From: Pseudomonas hormoni
GTDB taxonomy: Bacteria > Pseudomonadota > Gammaproteobacteria > Pseudomonadales > Pseudomonadaceae
DNA length: 64,000 bases
Direction of reading: 5' to 3'
NCBI RefSeq assembly: GCF_018502625.1
Contig: NZ_CP075566.1
Coordinates: 5,831,001 to 5,895,000, forward strand
A program made the position numbers and the translations under genes. This document shows positions 44,248 through 52,532 of this stretch, one piece after another; position 1 is the stretch's first letter; every line of letters begins with the position of its first letter. The notes beneath the pieces were generated by a model. The model was not told where the DNA came from. It saw only the letters and a program-made list of their open reading frames with translations, and searched no databases.

Positions 44248-44527
44248 TCAACTTTCTGGTGGCCACTGTCGGGATGTGTGGACCAGCGCGAGTATCCAGG
44301 CTGCATCCGATTCGAGCTGGTAAACCAAGCGATAGTTTTGATGCGGAAATAACTCGCGAGTACCTGAAATGATGCCAACAGGGCCGCTTTCAGGAAACCG
44401 GGAAATGCGGGATATCGCGTCCTTGAAGCGGTTGTCCATATCGAGCTGCTACTGGGTTGACCGCATGCAAATAATCCCAAATGTCTGCACGATCCTGTGC
44501 TGCTGCGGGCGTCCAGATTATCTTCAT
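44248..44527 (-). pseudogene. Frameshifted RelE/ParE-type toxin gene
   Basis: From the ATG at 44527 (overlapping the antitoxin end) the frame reads MKIIWTPAAAQDRADIWDYL then HAVNPVAAR, the usual ParE/RelE start, but then runs into a stop after 45 residues. The missing remainder, DNRFKDAISRISRFPESGPV and TRELFPHQNYRLVYQLE to HTSRQWPPES, is intact in the next frame from 44439. One extra base around 44440 (CGATATGGAC) explains both. The joined product would be about 92 residues, the family norm. Either the toxin is inactivated or the base is a sequence error; a programmed frameshift is less likely. Confidence 0.8.
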
Positions 44528-44802
44528 CCTTTTTTGATTACCTGCTCACGCCTGGCTGCGAATTGAGCTTCAACCTCATCGTTTGTCAGGCCTTCGCCAG
44601 CCCGCATGGAAACACGTGCGCTGTCGACTTTGCGTTGCAAGAACGCTTCGTACTCACGTGACTCTCGTTGTGTTTGAACGAACTGACGCATCATTTCCCT
44701 GACGATTTGCGAGGCAGGGCGATGAGAAGCTTCTGCTTCGGCCATGAACTGTTCACGCAGCTCAGGTTCAAGTTTCATCGTAAAAACGGCTTGTTTTGAC
44801 AT
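44524..44802 (-). CDS. Ribbon-helix-helix antitoxin of a RelBE/ParDE-type pair
   Basis: A 92-residue protein with an N-terminal ribbon-helix-helix, MSKQAVFTMKLEPELREQFM then SHRPASQIVREMMRQFV, and a helical toxin-binding C-terminus (VDSARVSMRAGEGLTNDEVE). It overlaps the toxin start by four bases. The frame is intact even though the partner is shifted. Such proteins neutralise the toxin and repress their own promoter. Confidence 0.87.
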   Translation of the reverse strand: MSKQAVFTMKLEPELREQFMAEAEASHRPASQIVREMMRQFVQTQRESREYEAFLQRKVDSARVSMRAGEGLTNDEVEAQFAARREQVIKKG

Positions 44803-44942
44803 AGCGCTGTCCTCGATTCGCGTACTGACGAAGTATATACATCTTCAGTACGCGCACTTCTTTCAGTAATGCCTCTCACGACGGGTGGCTGCCAAATTGT
44901 TTCAAAACTTGACCAACTTTCGCCTCAAATGCCATATTGATA

Positions 44943-44956
44943 GTTAGCAAACTAAC
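44943..44956. promoter_or_regulatory. Palindromic operator upstream of the marR gene
   Basis: GTTAGCAAACTAAC, a perfect five-base inverted repeat around CAAA, 18 bases before the MarR start. MarR proteins bind such palindromes and repress their own operon, so this is the likely operator of the efflux operon. Confidence 0.6.
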
Positions 44957-44973
44957 AGTGTGTCTTTTCTCCC

Positions 44974-45429
44974 GTGTCAAAAAACCTCGACGCTCTCCAG
45001 ATGAACATCAGCAGCTCCATGGTGGTGGCCGCCCGGCATTGGCGGAAGATCTGCCAGACCACGCTGGTCAACTATGGAATCTCCGAAGCCTGCGCCGTCC
45101 CGTTGTTGATGATCGGGCGGCTGGGCGAGGGTGTGCGGCAGGTGACGGTCGCGCAGGCGGCCGGGATGGAGAGCCCGTCCATGGTGCGCCTGCTCGATCA
45201 GCTGTGTCATGCCGGCTACGTTCGTCGAACCGAAGATACGCATGACCGCCGCGCCAAATGCCTGAGCCTGACCGACACCGGCCGGGAGCTGGTCCAGGCG
45301 GTTGAAATCGAGCTGGTGCGCTTGCGCAATGAAGTGCTGGAAGGGATCGCCCCGAGTGATCTGGAAGCGGCGTTGCGGGTATTGAAAGCGTTTGAGGCGG
45401 CCAACGCTCCGTCGGTGGTGAGCCCTTGA
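44974..45429 (+). CDS. MarR-family regulator of the FUSC efflux operon
   Basis: A 151-residue MarR regulator. The winged helix shows VTVAQAAGMESPSMVRLLDQ (recognition helix) and YVRRTEDTHDRRAKCLSLTD (wing, with the conserved DxRxK pattern). The start is GTG 44974. Its stop overlaps the start of the FUSC gene, so regulator and pump are co-translated. It should be released by an aromatic acid or related ligand, as in aaeR- or emrR-type systems, although the ligand is unknown. A palindrome 18 bases upstream is the likely operator. Confidence 0.9.
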   Translation: MSKNLDALQMNISSSMVVAARHWRKICQTTLVNYGISEACAVPLLMIGRLGEGVRQVTVAQAAGMESPSMVRLLDQLCHAGYVRRTEDTHDRRAKCLSLTDTGRELVQAVEIELVRLRNEVLEGIAPSDLEAALRVLKAFEAANAPSVVSP

Positions 45430-47498
45430 GCGGATTTTTTACCGGCGTTCCCCCGGCGCGGGACTGGTTCTACGGTGTGCGCACCTTCGCGGCATCGATG
45501 ATCGCGTTGTACATCGCCATGCTCATGCAAATGCCGCGTCCGTATTGGGCGATGGCCACGGTGTATATCGTTTCCAGTCCCTTCGTCGGTCCGACCAGTT
45601 CCAAGGCGCTGTATCGAGCGGTCGGTACGTTTCTGGGCGCGGCGGCGGCGGTTTTTTTCGTGCCGATGTTTGTTCAGAGCCCCTATGTGCTGGTGGTGGT
45701 CATCGCGTTGTGGACCGGGATCCTGTTGTTCCTGTCGCTGCACCTGCGCACCGCCAACAGTTACGCGTTGATGCTCGCTGGCTACACCTTGCCGCTGATC
45801 GCCTTGCCGGTGGTGGATAACCCGTTGGCGGTGTGGGATGTGGCCGAGGCGCGGACTGAGGAGATCTTCCTCGGCATCGCCGTCGCGGCAGTGGTCGGTG
45901 CGATGTTCTGGCCCCGCCGGCTGGCGCCGGTGTTCAACGATTCGGTGAACAAATGGTTCGCCGATGCCTCGACCTATAGCCTGCGTTTTCTCAGCCGCAA
46001 CGTGCAGCCAGAAGAAGTCAGTGCACTGCGCGCCTCGATGGTCGCAACCTTCAACACGCTTGAGCTGATGATCGGCCAGTTGCCCCACGAGGGCGCGCGT
46101 CCGCAAACCGTGCGCAACACCAAGGAACTGCGCGGGCGAATGATTCATTTGCTGCCGGTGATCGATGCCCTCGACGATGCGCTCTACGCCCTCGAACGCC
46201 GCACGCCGGAGCTTGTGGACAAGTTCGCACCGTTGCTGGCCGCCACCACGGAATGGCTTGACCACAAAGACGCCGACCTCGACCGCTGGCAAGCGCAGAA
46301 AGATCAACTCGAAGCGCTGCAACCGTCCGCCGAAGCGCTGGATGATCGCAAGCAACTGCTGTTCTCCAACGCCTTGTATCGTCTCGGCGAATGGATCGAT
46401 TTGTGGCAAGACTGCCGCAGCCTGCAATACGCGATTCAGTGCGAAAGCCAGGACAGCTGGCGCGCGGTGTATCGGCATTGGCGCCTCGGTCGCCTGTCGC
46501 CATTTCTCGACCGTGGGCTGATGCTTTATTCAGCGGCGTCCACAGTCACCGCAATCATCGTCGCCTCGGTACTGTGGATTCTGCTCGGCTGGACCGACGG
46601 GGGCAGCGCGGTGATTCTGGCGGCGGTGGCGTGCAGCTTCTTTGCCTCGATGGACGACCCGGCGCCGCAGATCTACCGGTTCTTCTTCTGGACGGCGATG
46701 TCGGTGCTGTTTGCCAGTCTTTACCTGTTTCTGGTCCTGCCCAACCTGCATGATTTCCCGATGCTGGTGCTGGCGTTCGCCGTGCCGTTCATTTGCATCG
46801 GCACCCTGACGGTCAAGCCGCAGTTCTACCTGGGCATGCTGCTGACGTTGGTCAACACCTCGTCCTTCATCAGTATCCAGGGTGCTTACGACGCGGATTT
46901 CCTCAGCTTCGCCAACTCCAACCTGGCCGGCCCGGTCGGCTTGCTGTTCGCCTTTGTCTGGACCCTGATCGCGCGGCCCTTCGGCGCGGAACTGGCGGCC
47001 AAGCGCCTGACCCGTTTCAGCTGGCGCGACATCGTCAGCCTCACTGAACCCGCCTCGCTGGCCGAACACCGGCAGTTAGGCGTGCAGATCCTCGATCGCC
47101 TGATGCAGCATTTGCCGCGTCTGGCCATGACCGGCCAGGACACAGGGATTGCGCTGCGGGAAGTGCGCGTGGCGCTGAACCTGCTCGACCTGCTCGCCTA
47201 CACACCGCGTGTGCTCGGCGTGCCGCAGGTGCTGCTGCATCAGGTGGTGGCCGAAGTCGGCGAGTATTTCAAAGCCTGCCTCAAGGCTGGCGAGCGTTTG
47301 CCGGCGCCCAGTGCGTTGTTGATGACCATGGACCGCACGCGCCGCGCCCTCAACCGCGAATGCGATGACGGCGCCCGCCTTCATCTGTTGCACGCGTTGA
47401 GCGGTCTGCGTCTGGCATTACTTCCCGGCGTTGAATTCGTCGGCGCCGGCGACCTCGAAGAACCGCTTCCCCATGGTATCGATGGAGCGCCTTTATGA
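45426..47498 (+). CDS. FUSC-family inner-membrane exporter (AaeB-like)
   Basis: A 690-residue protein with two blocks of about five or six membrane segments (about 15-165 and 355-500) separated and followed by cytoplasmic domains, the FUSC/AaeB plan. Typical strings are YWAMATVYIVSSPFVGPTSS and SAVILAAVACSFFASMDDPA. AaeB relatives export aromatic carboxylic acids, and others export fusaric acid. The start is TTG 45426 overlapping the marR stop; the next gene overlaps its end by four bases. Confidence 0.9.
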   Translation: MSGFFTGVPPARDWFYGVRTFAASMIALYIAMLMQMPRPYWAMATVYIVSSPFVGPTSSKALYRAVGTFLGAAAAVFFVPMFVQSPYVLVVVIALWTGILLFLSLHLRTANSYALMLAGYTLPLIALPVVDNPLAVWDVAEARTEEIFLGIAVAAVVGAMFWPRRLAPVFNDSVNKWFADASTYSLRFLSRNVQPEEVSALRASMVATFNTLELMIGQLPHEGARPQTVRNTKELRGRMIHLLPVIDALDDALYALERRTPELVDKFAPLLAATTEWLDHKDADLDRWQAQKDQLEALQPSAEALDDRKQLLFSNALYRLGEWIDLWQDCRSLQYAIQCESQDSWRAVYRHWRLGRLSPFLDRGLMLYSAASTVTAIIVASVLWILLGWTDGGSAVILAAVACSFFASMDDPAPQIYRFFFWTAMSVLFASLYLFLVLPNLHDFPMLVLAFAVPFICIGTLTVKPQFYLGMLLTLVNTSSFISIQGAYDADFLSFANSNLAGPVGLLFAFVWTLIARPFGAELAAKRLTRFSWRDIVSLTEPASLAEHRQLGVQILDRLMQHLPRLAMTGQDTGIALREVRVALNLLDLLAYTPRVLGVPQVLLHQVVAEVGEYFKACLKAGERLPAPSALLMTMDRTRRALNRECDDGARLHLLHALSGLRLALLPGVEFVGAGDLEEPLPHGIDGAPL

Positions 47499-47704
47499 TC
47501 GGTGATCTGGATATCAGCGGGGTGTTTCTGCCCACGCTGCTGGTGCTGATGGGCATTACCTATGTGATTTACCTGCTGGTGCACGGGTTGCTGACGCGCC
47601 TGCACTTTTACCGTCTGGTCTGGCACCGGGCATTGTTCAACGTGGCTCTCTACGCTTTGCTGCTCGGCGCCGTGGACTCACTCAGTCGATACCTGATGAC
47701 ATGA
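47495..47704 (+). CDS. DUF1656 small membrane protein (AaeX-like)
   Basis: A 69-residue protein with two membrane segments (LPTLLVLMGITYVIYLLVHG and LFNVALYALLLGAVDSL), the DUF1656/AaeX family that always sits between FUSC and HlyD genes. Its function is unknown but it is thought to assist pump assembly. It overlaps both neighbours by four bases. Confidence 0.9.
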   Translation: MIGDLDISGVFLPTLLVLMGITYVIYLLVHGLLTRLHFYRLVWHRALFNVALYALLLGAVDSLSRYLMT

Positions 47705-48588
47705 AAAAACCTTTTTTGACCCTCGGCCGTGTGGTCCTGACCCTGTTGATCGTGACCTTCGCCGTCGTCGTGGTCTGGCGCATGGTGATGTATTACATGT
47801 TCGCCCCGTGGACCCGCGACGGGCATATCCGCGCCGACATCGTGCAGATCGCCCCGGATGTGTCCGGCCTGATCCAGCAAGTCGAGGTGCGCGACAACCA
47901 ATTGGTGAAACGCGGCCAGGTGCTGTTCAGCATCGATCAGGACCGTTTCAAACTCGCGCTGCGCCAGGCCAAAGCGGCGGTCGCCGACCGTCAGGAAACC
48001 CTGGCGCAGGCGCAACGCGAGGCCAAGCGTAACCGCGGCCTCGGCAACCTGGTGCCGGGCGAGCAACTGGAAGAGAGCCAATCGCGGGTGGCCCGCGCCG
48101 AAGTGGCGTTGATGGAAGCGCAGGTGACGGTGGACAGCGCCCAGCTCAACCTCGACCGCTCGACCATCCGCAGCCCGGTCGATGGCTACGTCAACGACCG
48201 TGCACCGCGTGCGCAGGAATTCGTCACCGCCGGGCGCCCGGTGTTGTCGGTGGTGGACAGCAATTCGTTTCACATCGACGGCTATTTCGAAGAAACCAAA
48301 CTCGACGGCATCCATGTCGGTCAGTCGGTCGATATCCGGGTGATCGGCGACCGCGCTCGTCTGCGTGGCCACGTGGAAAGCATCGTCGCCGGCATCGAAG
48401 ACCGCGACCGCAGCAGCGGCAGCAACCTGTTGCCCAACGTCAACCCGGCGTTCAGCTGGGTGCGGCTCGCGCAGCGGATTCCGGTGCGGATCGCTTTCGA
48501 CGACGTGCCGGCCGACTTCCGCATGATTGCCGGGCGGACAGCGACGGTGTCGATCATCGACGACCATACGCAGGAGCTGGCCGAATGA
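47701..48588 (+). CDS. HlyD-family adaptor (AaeA-like)
   Basis: A 295-residue membrane-fusion protein with an N-terminal anchor (VVLTLLIVTFAVVVVWRMVM), first lipoyl half APDVSGLIQQVEVRDNQLVK, short helical hairpin, and second half STIRSPVDGYVNDRAPRAQE, then VDSNSFHIDGYFEETKLDGI. This is the AaeA pattern. It links the FUSC pump to the outer-membrane factor encoded next; its stop overlaps that gene's start. Confidence 0.92.
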   Translation: MKKPFLTLGRVVLTLLIVTFAVVVVWRMVMYYMFAPWTRDGHIRADIVQIAPDVSGLIQQVEVRDNQLVKRGQVLFSIDQDRFKLALRQAKAAVADRQETLAQAQREAKRNRGLGNLVPGEQLEESQSRVARAEVALMEAQVTVDSAQLNLDRSTIRSPVDGYVNDRAPRAQEFVTAGRPVLSVVDSNSFHIDGYFEETKLDGIHVGQSVDIRVIGDRARLRGHVESIVAGIEDRDRSSGSNLLPNVNPAFSWVRLAQRIPVRIAFDDVPADFRMIAGRTATVSIIDDHTQELAE

Positions 48589-50033
48589 GCAGGGCCTCGG
48601 GTTTGGCGGTTGCCGGATTAGGTCTGCTGCTGTCGGCGTGTCAGGTGGTCGGGCCGGATTATCACCTGCCGGACGAAGCCGCCGTACACCGTGAAGACTT
48701 TCAGGGCGACCTGGCGGTAAACGGCAAAAATGTCGTCTCGGCGCCGGTGCCCAGCGACTGGTGGCGCCTGTATCAAGACCCGCGTCTGGACCAGTTGGTG
48801 CAACAGGCCATGGCGTCCAACACCGACTTGCGTGTGGCCGCCGCGAACCTTTCCCGCGCTCGCGCTCAGGTTGACGAGGCCCAGGCCGCAGGAGGCTGGA
48901 GTGGCGGCGTGAAGCTCGGCGCCCAGCGTTTGCAGGAGTCCGGCGAAGCCTTCCTGCTGCCGGAAAAAGTCCCGGTGGCCAACGTCGGCGACATCGGCAT
49001 CACCACCTCGTATCAATTCGACCTGTTCGGCACCTTGCAGCGCGGCATCGAGGCCGCCAAGGCCAATGCCGATGCGACGCAAGCGGCGGCGGATACGGCG
49101 CGAATCACCTTGGTGGCCGATGTCGTCCGAGCGTATACCCAAGTGTGCGCGGCCAACGAAGAACGGGAAATCGCTCAGCATTCCCTCGACCTGCAAGCCC
49201 AGGGCACCACGCTGATCCAGCGTTTACGCGATGCGGGGCGTGGCGATGAAACCCAGGTCACTCGCTCGCAAACCCAATTCAAATCCCTGCGCGCCGACAT
49301 GCCGCGTTATGAGGCGGCGCGTCAGGCGGGCTTGTTCCGTTTGTCGATGTTGCTGGCCAAAGCGGTCGACCAATTACCGGCCGGCACCAGCGACTGCGCC
49401 GAGTTGCCGAAAATTGCGCAACTGTTGCCGGTCGGTGACGGCGCCACGCTGCTCAAGCGTCGCCCCGATGTGCGTCAGGCCGAACGTCGATTGGCCGCCG
49501 CGACCGCGGGTATCGGCATTGCCACCGGCGAGTTGTACCCGGACATCAGCATCGGCGCGACTGTCGGCACGGTCGGTATTCTGGAGAATCTCGGCAAACC
49601 GTCGACCAATCGCTGGGGCTTCGGCCCGTTGCTGACCTGGACCGTACCGTCCAATGGCTCCCGGGCACGTATCCGCGAGGCCGAAGCGGCGACCCAAGGC
49701 GCGCTGGCGCACTTTGATGGCGTGGTGCTCAACGCCATTCGCGAGACCCAGACCGGTCTGGCCCAGTACTCCGCGCTGCTGCAACGCCGCGATGCACTGG
49801 CGGATGCCGAGCAGTCGGCGCAACTGGCGGCCGACCAGACGCACCGGTTCTTCCAGGCCGGTCGTGAATCGTTCCTGGCAGACCTGCAAGCGACCCGCAC
49901 CTACACCAATGTGCGGGCGCAACTGGCCTCCGCCAACACGCAAGTTGCCATGAGCCAGATCGATTTGTTCCTGGCACTGGGCGGTGGCTGGGAAAGCGGA
50001 CGAACGCAAGCGACGAACACCAGCAAACCCTGA
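48585..50033 (+). CDS. NodT-family outer-membrane efflux lipoprotein
   Basis: A 482-residue outer-membrane factor with a lipoprotein signal (AVAGLGLLLSAC, then QVVGPDY). OEP repeats are seen in MASNTDLRVAAANLSRARAQ and LKRRPDVRQAERRLAAATAG. It ends the marR-FUSC-DUF1656-HlyD operon and completes a tripartite pump. It is unlike the 22.4-kb copy in that its signal peptide starts normally, directly after the ATG. Confidence 0.92.
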   Translation: MSRASGLAVAGLGLLLSACQVVGPDYHLPDEAAVHREDFQGDLAVNGKNVVSAPVPSDWWRLYQDPRLDQLVQQAMASNTDLRVAAANLSRARAQVDEAQAAGGWSGGVKLGAQRLQESGEAFLLPEKVPVANVGDIGITTSYQFDLFGTLQRGIEAAKANADATQAAADTARITLVADVVRAYTQVCAANEEREIAQHSLDLQAQGTTLIQRLRDAGRGDETQVTRSQTQFKSLRADMPRYEAARQAGLFRLSMLLAKAVDQLPAGTSDCAELPKIAQLLPVGDGATLLKRRPDVRQAERRLAAATAGIGIATGELYPDISIGATVGTVGILENLGKPSTNRWGFGPLLTWTVPSNGSRARIREAEAATQGALAHFDGVVLNAIRETQTGLAQYSALLQRRDALADAEQSAQLAADQTHRFFQAGRESFLADLQATRTYTNVRAQLASANTQVAMSQIDLFLALGGGWESGRTQATNTSKP

Positions 50034-50104
50034 GGCCGTTGCTATGCTTTGACTTGATGATCGAACTCATCAATCAGCTCGCGTTGGTCATGGGGACTCT
50101 AATA

Positions 50105-50740
50105 ATGAAAAACCCTTATGCTCCCGGCTTCTGGTGCGCTATTGCGGCATTGGTGTTGCTGTCGGCCACCTATTTCTACGGCATCATGCTGGCCCACCAG
50201 ATCGACAAGGCGCTGGTGTTCCTCGACAGCGCCGCCGCGCTGATCGCCGTGATGGCCATCGTGGTGGTGGCCTGGGCTTCGCTCCAGGGCCAGCGCATCA
50301 AAAAAAGACAACTGGAACAAGGCAAGACGCTGGTGCTGATCTGGGACACCAAGGTCGCTTTGCGTCGGGTCGAAACGGTGTTCGACCGGTATTTCTGGGG
50401 CAGTTACTGGCAACCGGGGCGTACCTTTCAGGAAGTCATGGGCGAACTCACCGGAACACCCCTGGAAAAAAGCCTCGAAACCTTGAAGAAGCAATGCCTG
50501 GCCCTGGACAAGCAAGTGTCCGACGACGGTTGGCATTGGCTGAACAACGCCCGTGAACTCTCCGATGTCGCCTCCGCCATGGCCCGCGAACGCTATCAGC
50601 TGGACTTTTGCGACCCGCGCGCGGACGTGACGGGCGGCGCGGTGATCAATCGGGATTTCGAGGTGCTGGTTTATACGTGGACCGCGCGGCTGAAAAGTTT
50701 TGATCATCAGCTGGATGAGATTGAGGTTCAGTATTCCTGA
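50105..50740 (+). CDS. Conserved hypothetical protein with two membrane segments
   Basis: A 211-residue protein with two N-terminal membrane segments (GFWCAIAALVLLSATYFYGI and LDSAAALIAVMAIVVVAWAS) and a cytoplasmic helical domain (GKTLVLIWDTKVALRRVETV, FDRYFWGSYWQPGRTFQEVM). I do not recognise a named family. The ATG at 50105 follows a GGGGA site; earlier codons from 50039 lie between the genes. It stands alone after the efflux operon and before a REP pair. Confidence 0.8.
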   Translation: MKNPYAPGFWCAIAALVLLSATYFYGIMLAHQIDKALVFLDSAAALIAVMAIVVVAWASLQGQRIKKRQLEQGKTLVLIWDTKVALRRVETVFDRYFWGSYWQPGRTFQEVMGELTGTPLEKSLETLKKQCLALDKQVSDDGWHWLNNARELSDVASAMARERYQLDFCDPRADVTGGAVINRDFEVLVYTWTARLKSFDHQLDEIEVQYS

Positions 50741-50760
50741 ATCGATGTCGTCGGCACTGA

Positions 50761-50832
50761 CGCCATCGCGGGCAAGCCCGCTCCCACAAGGATCACGCTG
50801 AACCTGTGGGAGCGGGCTTGCCCGCGATGGCG
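50761..50832. repeat. REP inverted pair
   Basis: Arms CGCCATCGCGGGCAAGCCCG (50761) and the inverse ending CTTGCCCGCGATGGCG at 50832. The right arm again contains the exact 26-base REP sequence that the IS110 element targets. Confidence 0.9.
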
Positions 50833-51023
50833 TTTTCATGTCCGCCGAAACTCTCGACCGTTGCGCACAGTCCATAGACACTCTTTAACCTTTAAACATT
50901 GGGCCGCCCGGTGCGCCTGATGCTAATCTCCATCGCACTTTAAAACGCAGTCGTGACCGCAGCCCGTCAAGGGTTCAGGGAAGACGACCACACCTCAGAC
51001 AACGGACATTGATCGGGTCATTC

Positions 51024-52529
51024 ATGAATAAATCAGCAGGCGTGCTTCTTGGAATTGTCGTGGCCATCGGTGCAATCAGCGCCGGCGGTGCCTGGTTCAC
51101 CGGCACCAAACTCGAAGGGGTGCTGAACACCTCGATCGCCGACGCCAACAAGGAACTGCAAGCCGCGCTGGTCGGTTCCAATGGCACTGCATCGCTGGAA
51201 CTGGTGTCACTTGAGCGCCACGTGTTCAGCAGCACCGCGCACTACCGCCTCAAGGGCCAAGGCGAGATGTTCGGCGAGGCGCCGGTCGAATTGCTCTTCG
51301 TCGATCGCATCGAACACGGCCCGCTGCCGTTCTCACGCCTGGTGTCACTGAAGTGGCTGCCGGTCCTGGCCACCAGTCATTACGAGCTGGAAAAGACGCC
51401 GATCACCGAGAAGTGGTTCGCCGCCGCCAAGGACAAATCGCCGCTCACCGGCGTGGTCAACATCGGCTACGACAACGCCACCAACGGCACCCTAGAGTTG
51501 CTGCCGCTGGATGTCGCGCTGGACGCCAAGTCCCACCTGAAATTCTCCGGCCTGAACCTCGATGTCGCGGCCAACGCCCAGGCTCAGAAAGTCAAAGCCA
51601 ACGGCTACATGGACAGCTTCACACTGACCACCGTGGCTGAAGACCAGACACCGGTAAAAGTCGAATTGAGCGGCCTGACCCTGGCCAGCAACCTGGTGAA
51701 AAGTACCTACGGCTACTACACCGGCGAGAACACCGTCGAGCTGACCGACAGCAAAACCACGTTCGGCGCGCAACAGTCGGTGTTGGGCATCAAGAAATTC
51801 GAAATGAAGAACCAGACCGAGGAGTCGGGCACCAGCGCTTCCGGGCGTGCCGATTACAAGATCGGTGAAGTGTCGTTGAACGGTAAATCGGTGGGTTCTG
51901 CACAGATGGCCATGAGCCTGAAGAATCTCGACATTCCGGCGACGATGTCGTTGATGCAGATCTACCAGACCAAACTGCAACCCTACGAAAAAGCCGCTGC
52001 CGAAGCGGCTGCCGCTGGCGAGCCGGCACCCGAGCTGGTCTTGACCCCGGCCGAAGAGGCCCAGGTGAAAGCTGGTCTGGAGAAACTGCTGGCGGCCGGT
52101 CCGCAGGTCGCTCTGGAGAACCTGTCGTTCACCACCGCTAACGGTGAAAGTCGCGCCAATCTGGTGCTCGACCTGACCAAACCACAATCCATGGACCTGC
52201 CACCGGATCAACTGACCCAACAGCTGATCGCCCTGCTGGACGTCAATATCCAGGTATCCAAGCCGATGCTGGTTGATTTGCTCAGTGTCCAAGGGCAAAT
52301 CGACGGTCAGACCGACGCCAAGGTCATAGCCGATCAGGCCAAGGCCACTGCCGACATGTTCGGTGCCATGGCGGTCGGCACGCAGTTCGCCAAACTGGAC
52401 GGCAACAACATCATCACCAAGCTGCATTACGCCAACAAGCAAGTGGAATTCAACGGCCAGAAAATGACCGTCGAAGAGTTTGTCGGCTTTGTGATGAGCA
52501 AGCTCGGTAGTGCTGGCGTCGTCCAGTAA
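51024..52529 (+). CDS. YdgA-family (DUF945) protein
   Basis: A 501-residue protein of the YdgA/DUF945 family with an N-terminal signal anchor (AGVLLGIVVAIGAISAGGAW) followed by FTGTKLEGVLNTSIADANKE. The body is periplasmic and beta-rich with repeats of the type KLSGLNLDVAANAQAQKVKA and FVGFVMSKLGSAG at the end. Its E. coli relative is an abundant envelope protein of unclear role, possibly linked to swarming. The ATG at 51024 is preferred to the TTG at 51009. It is convergent with the Rieske-FAD gene, three bases apart. Confidence 0.85.
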   Translation: MNKSAGVLLGIVVAIGAISAGGAWFTGTKLEGVLNTSIADANKELQAALVGSNGTASLELVSLERHVFSSTAHYRLKGQGEMFGEAPVELLFVDRIEHGPLPFSRLVSLKWLPVLATSHYELEKTPITEKWFAAAKDKSPLTGVVNIGYDNATNGTLELLPLDVALDAKSHLKFSGLNLDVAANAQAQKVKANGYMDSFTLTTVAEDQTPVKVELSGLTLASNLVKSTYGYYTGENTVELTDSKTTFGAQQSVLGIKKFEMKNQTEESGTSASGRADYKIGEVSLNGKSVGSAQMAMSLKNLDIPATMSLMQIYQTKLQPYEKAAAEAAAAGEPAPELVLTPAEEAQVKAGLEKLLAAGPQVALENLSFTTANGESRANLVLDLTKPQSMDLPPDQLTQQLIALLDVNIQVSKPMLVDLLSVQGQIDGQTDAKVIADQAKATADMFGAMAVGTQFAKLDGNNIITKLHYANKQVEFNGQKMTVEEFVGFVMSKLGSAGVVQ

Positions 52530-52532
52530 CGC

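Noticed and set aside
44248..44527. Programmed frameshift in the toxin gene
   Set aside because: No slippery heptamer or downstream stem was seen at the shift point; a mutation or a read error is simpler.
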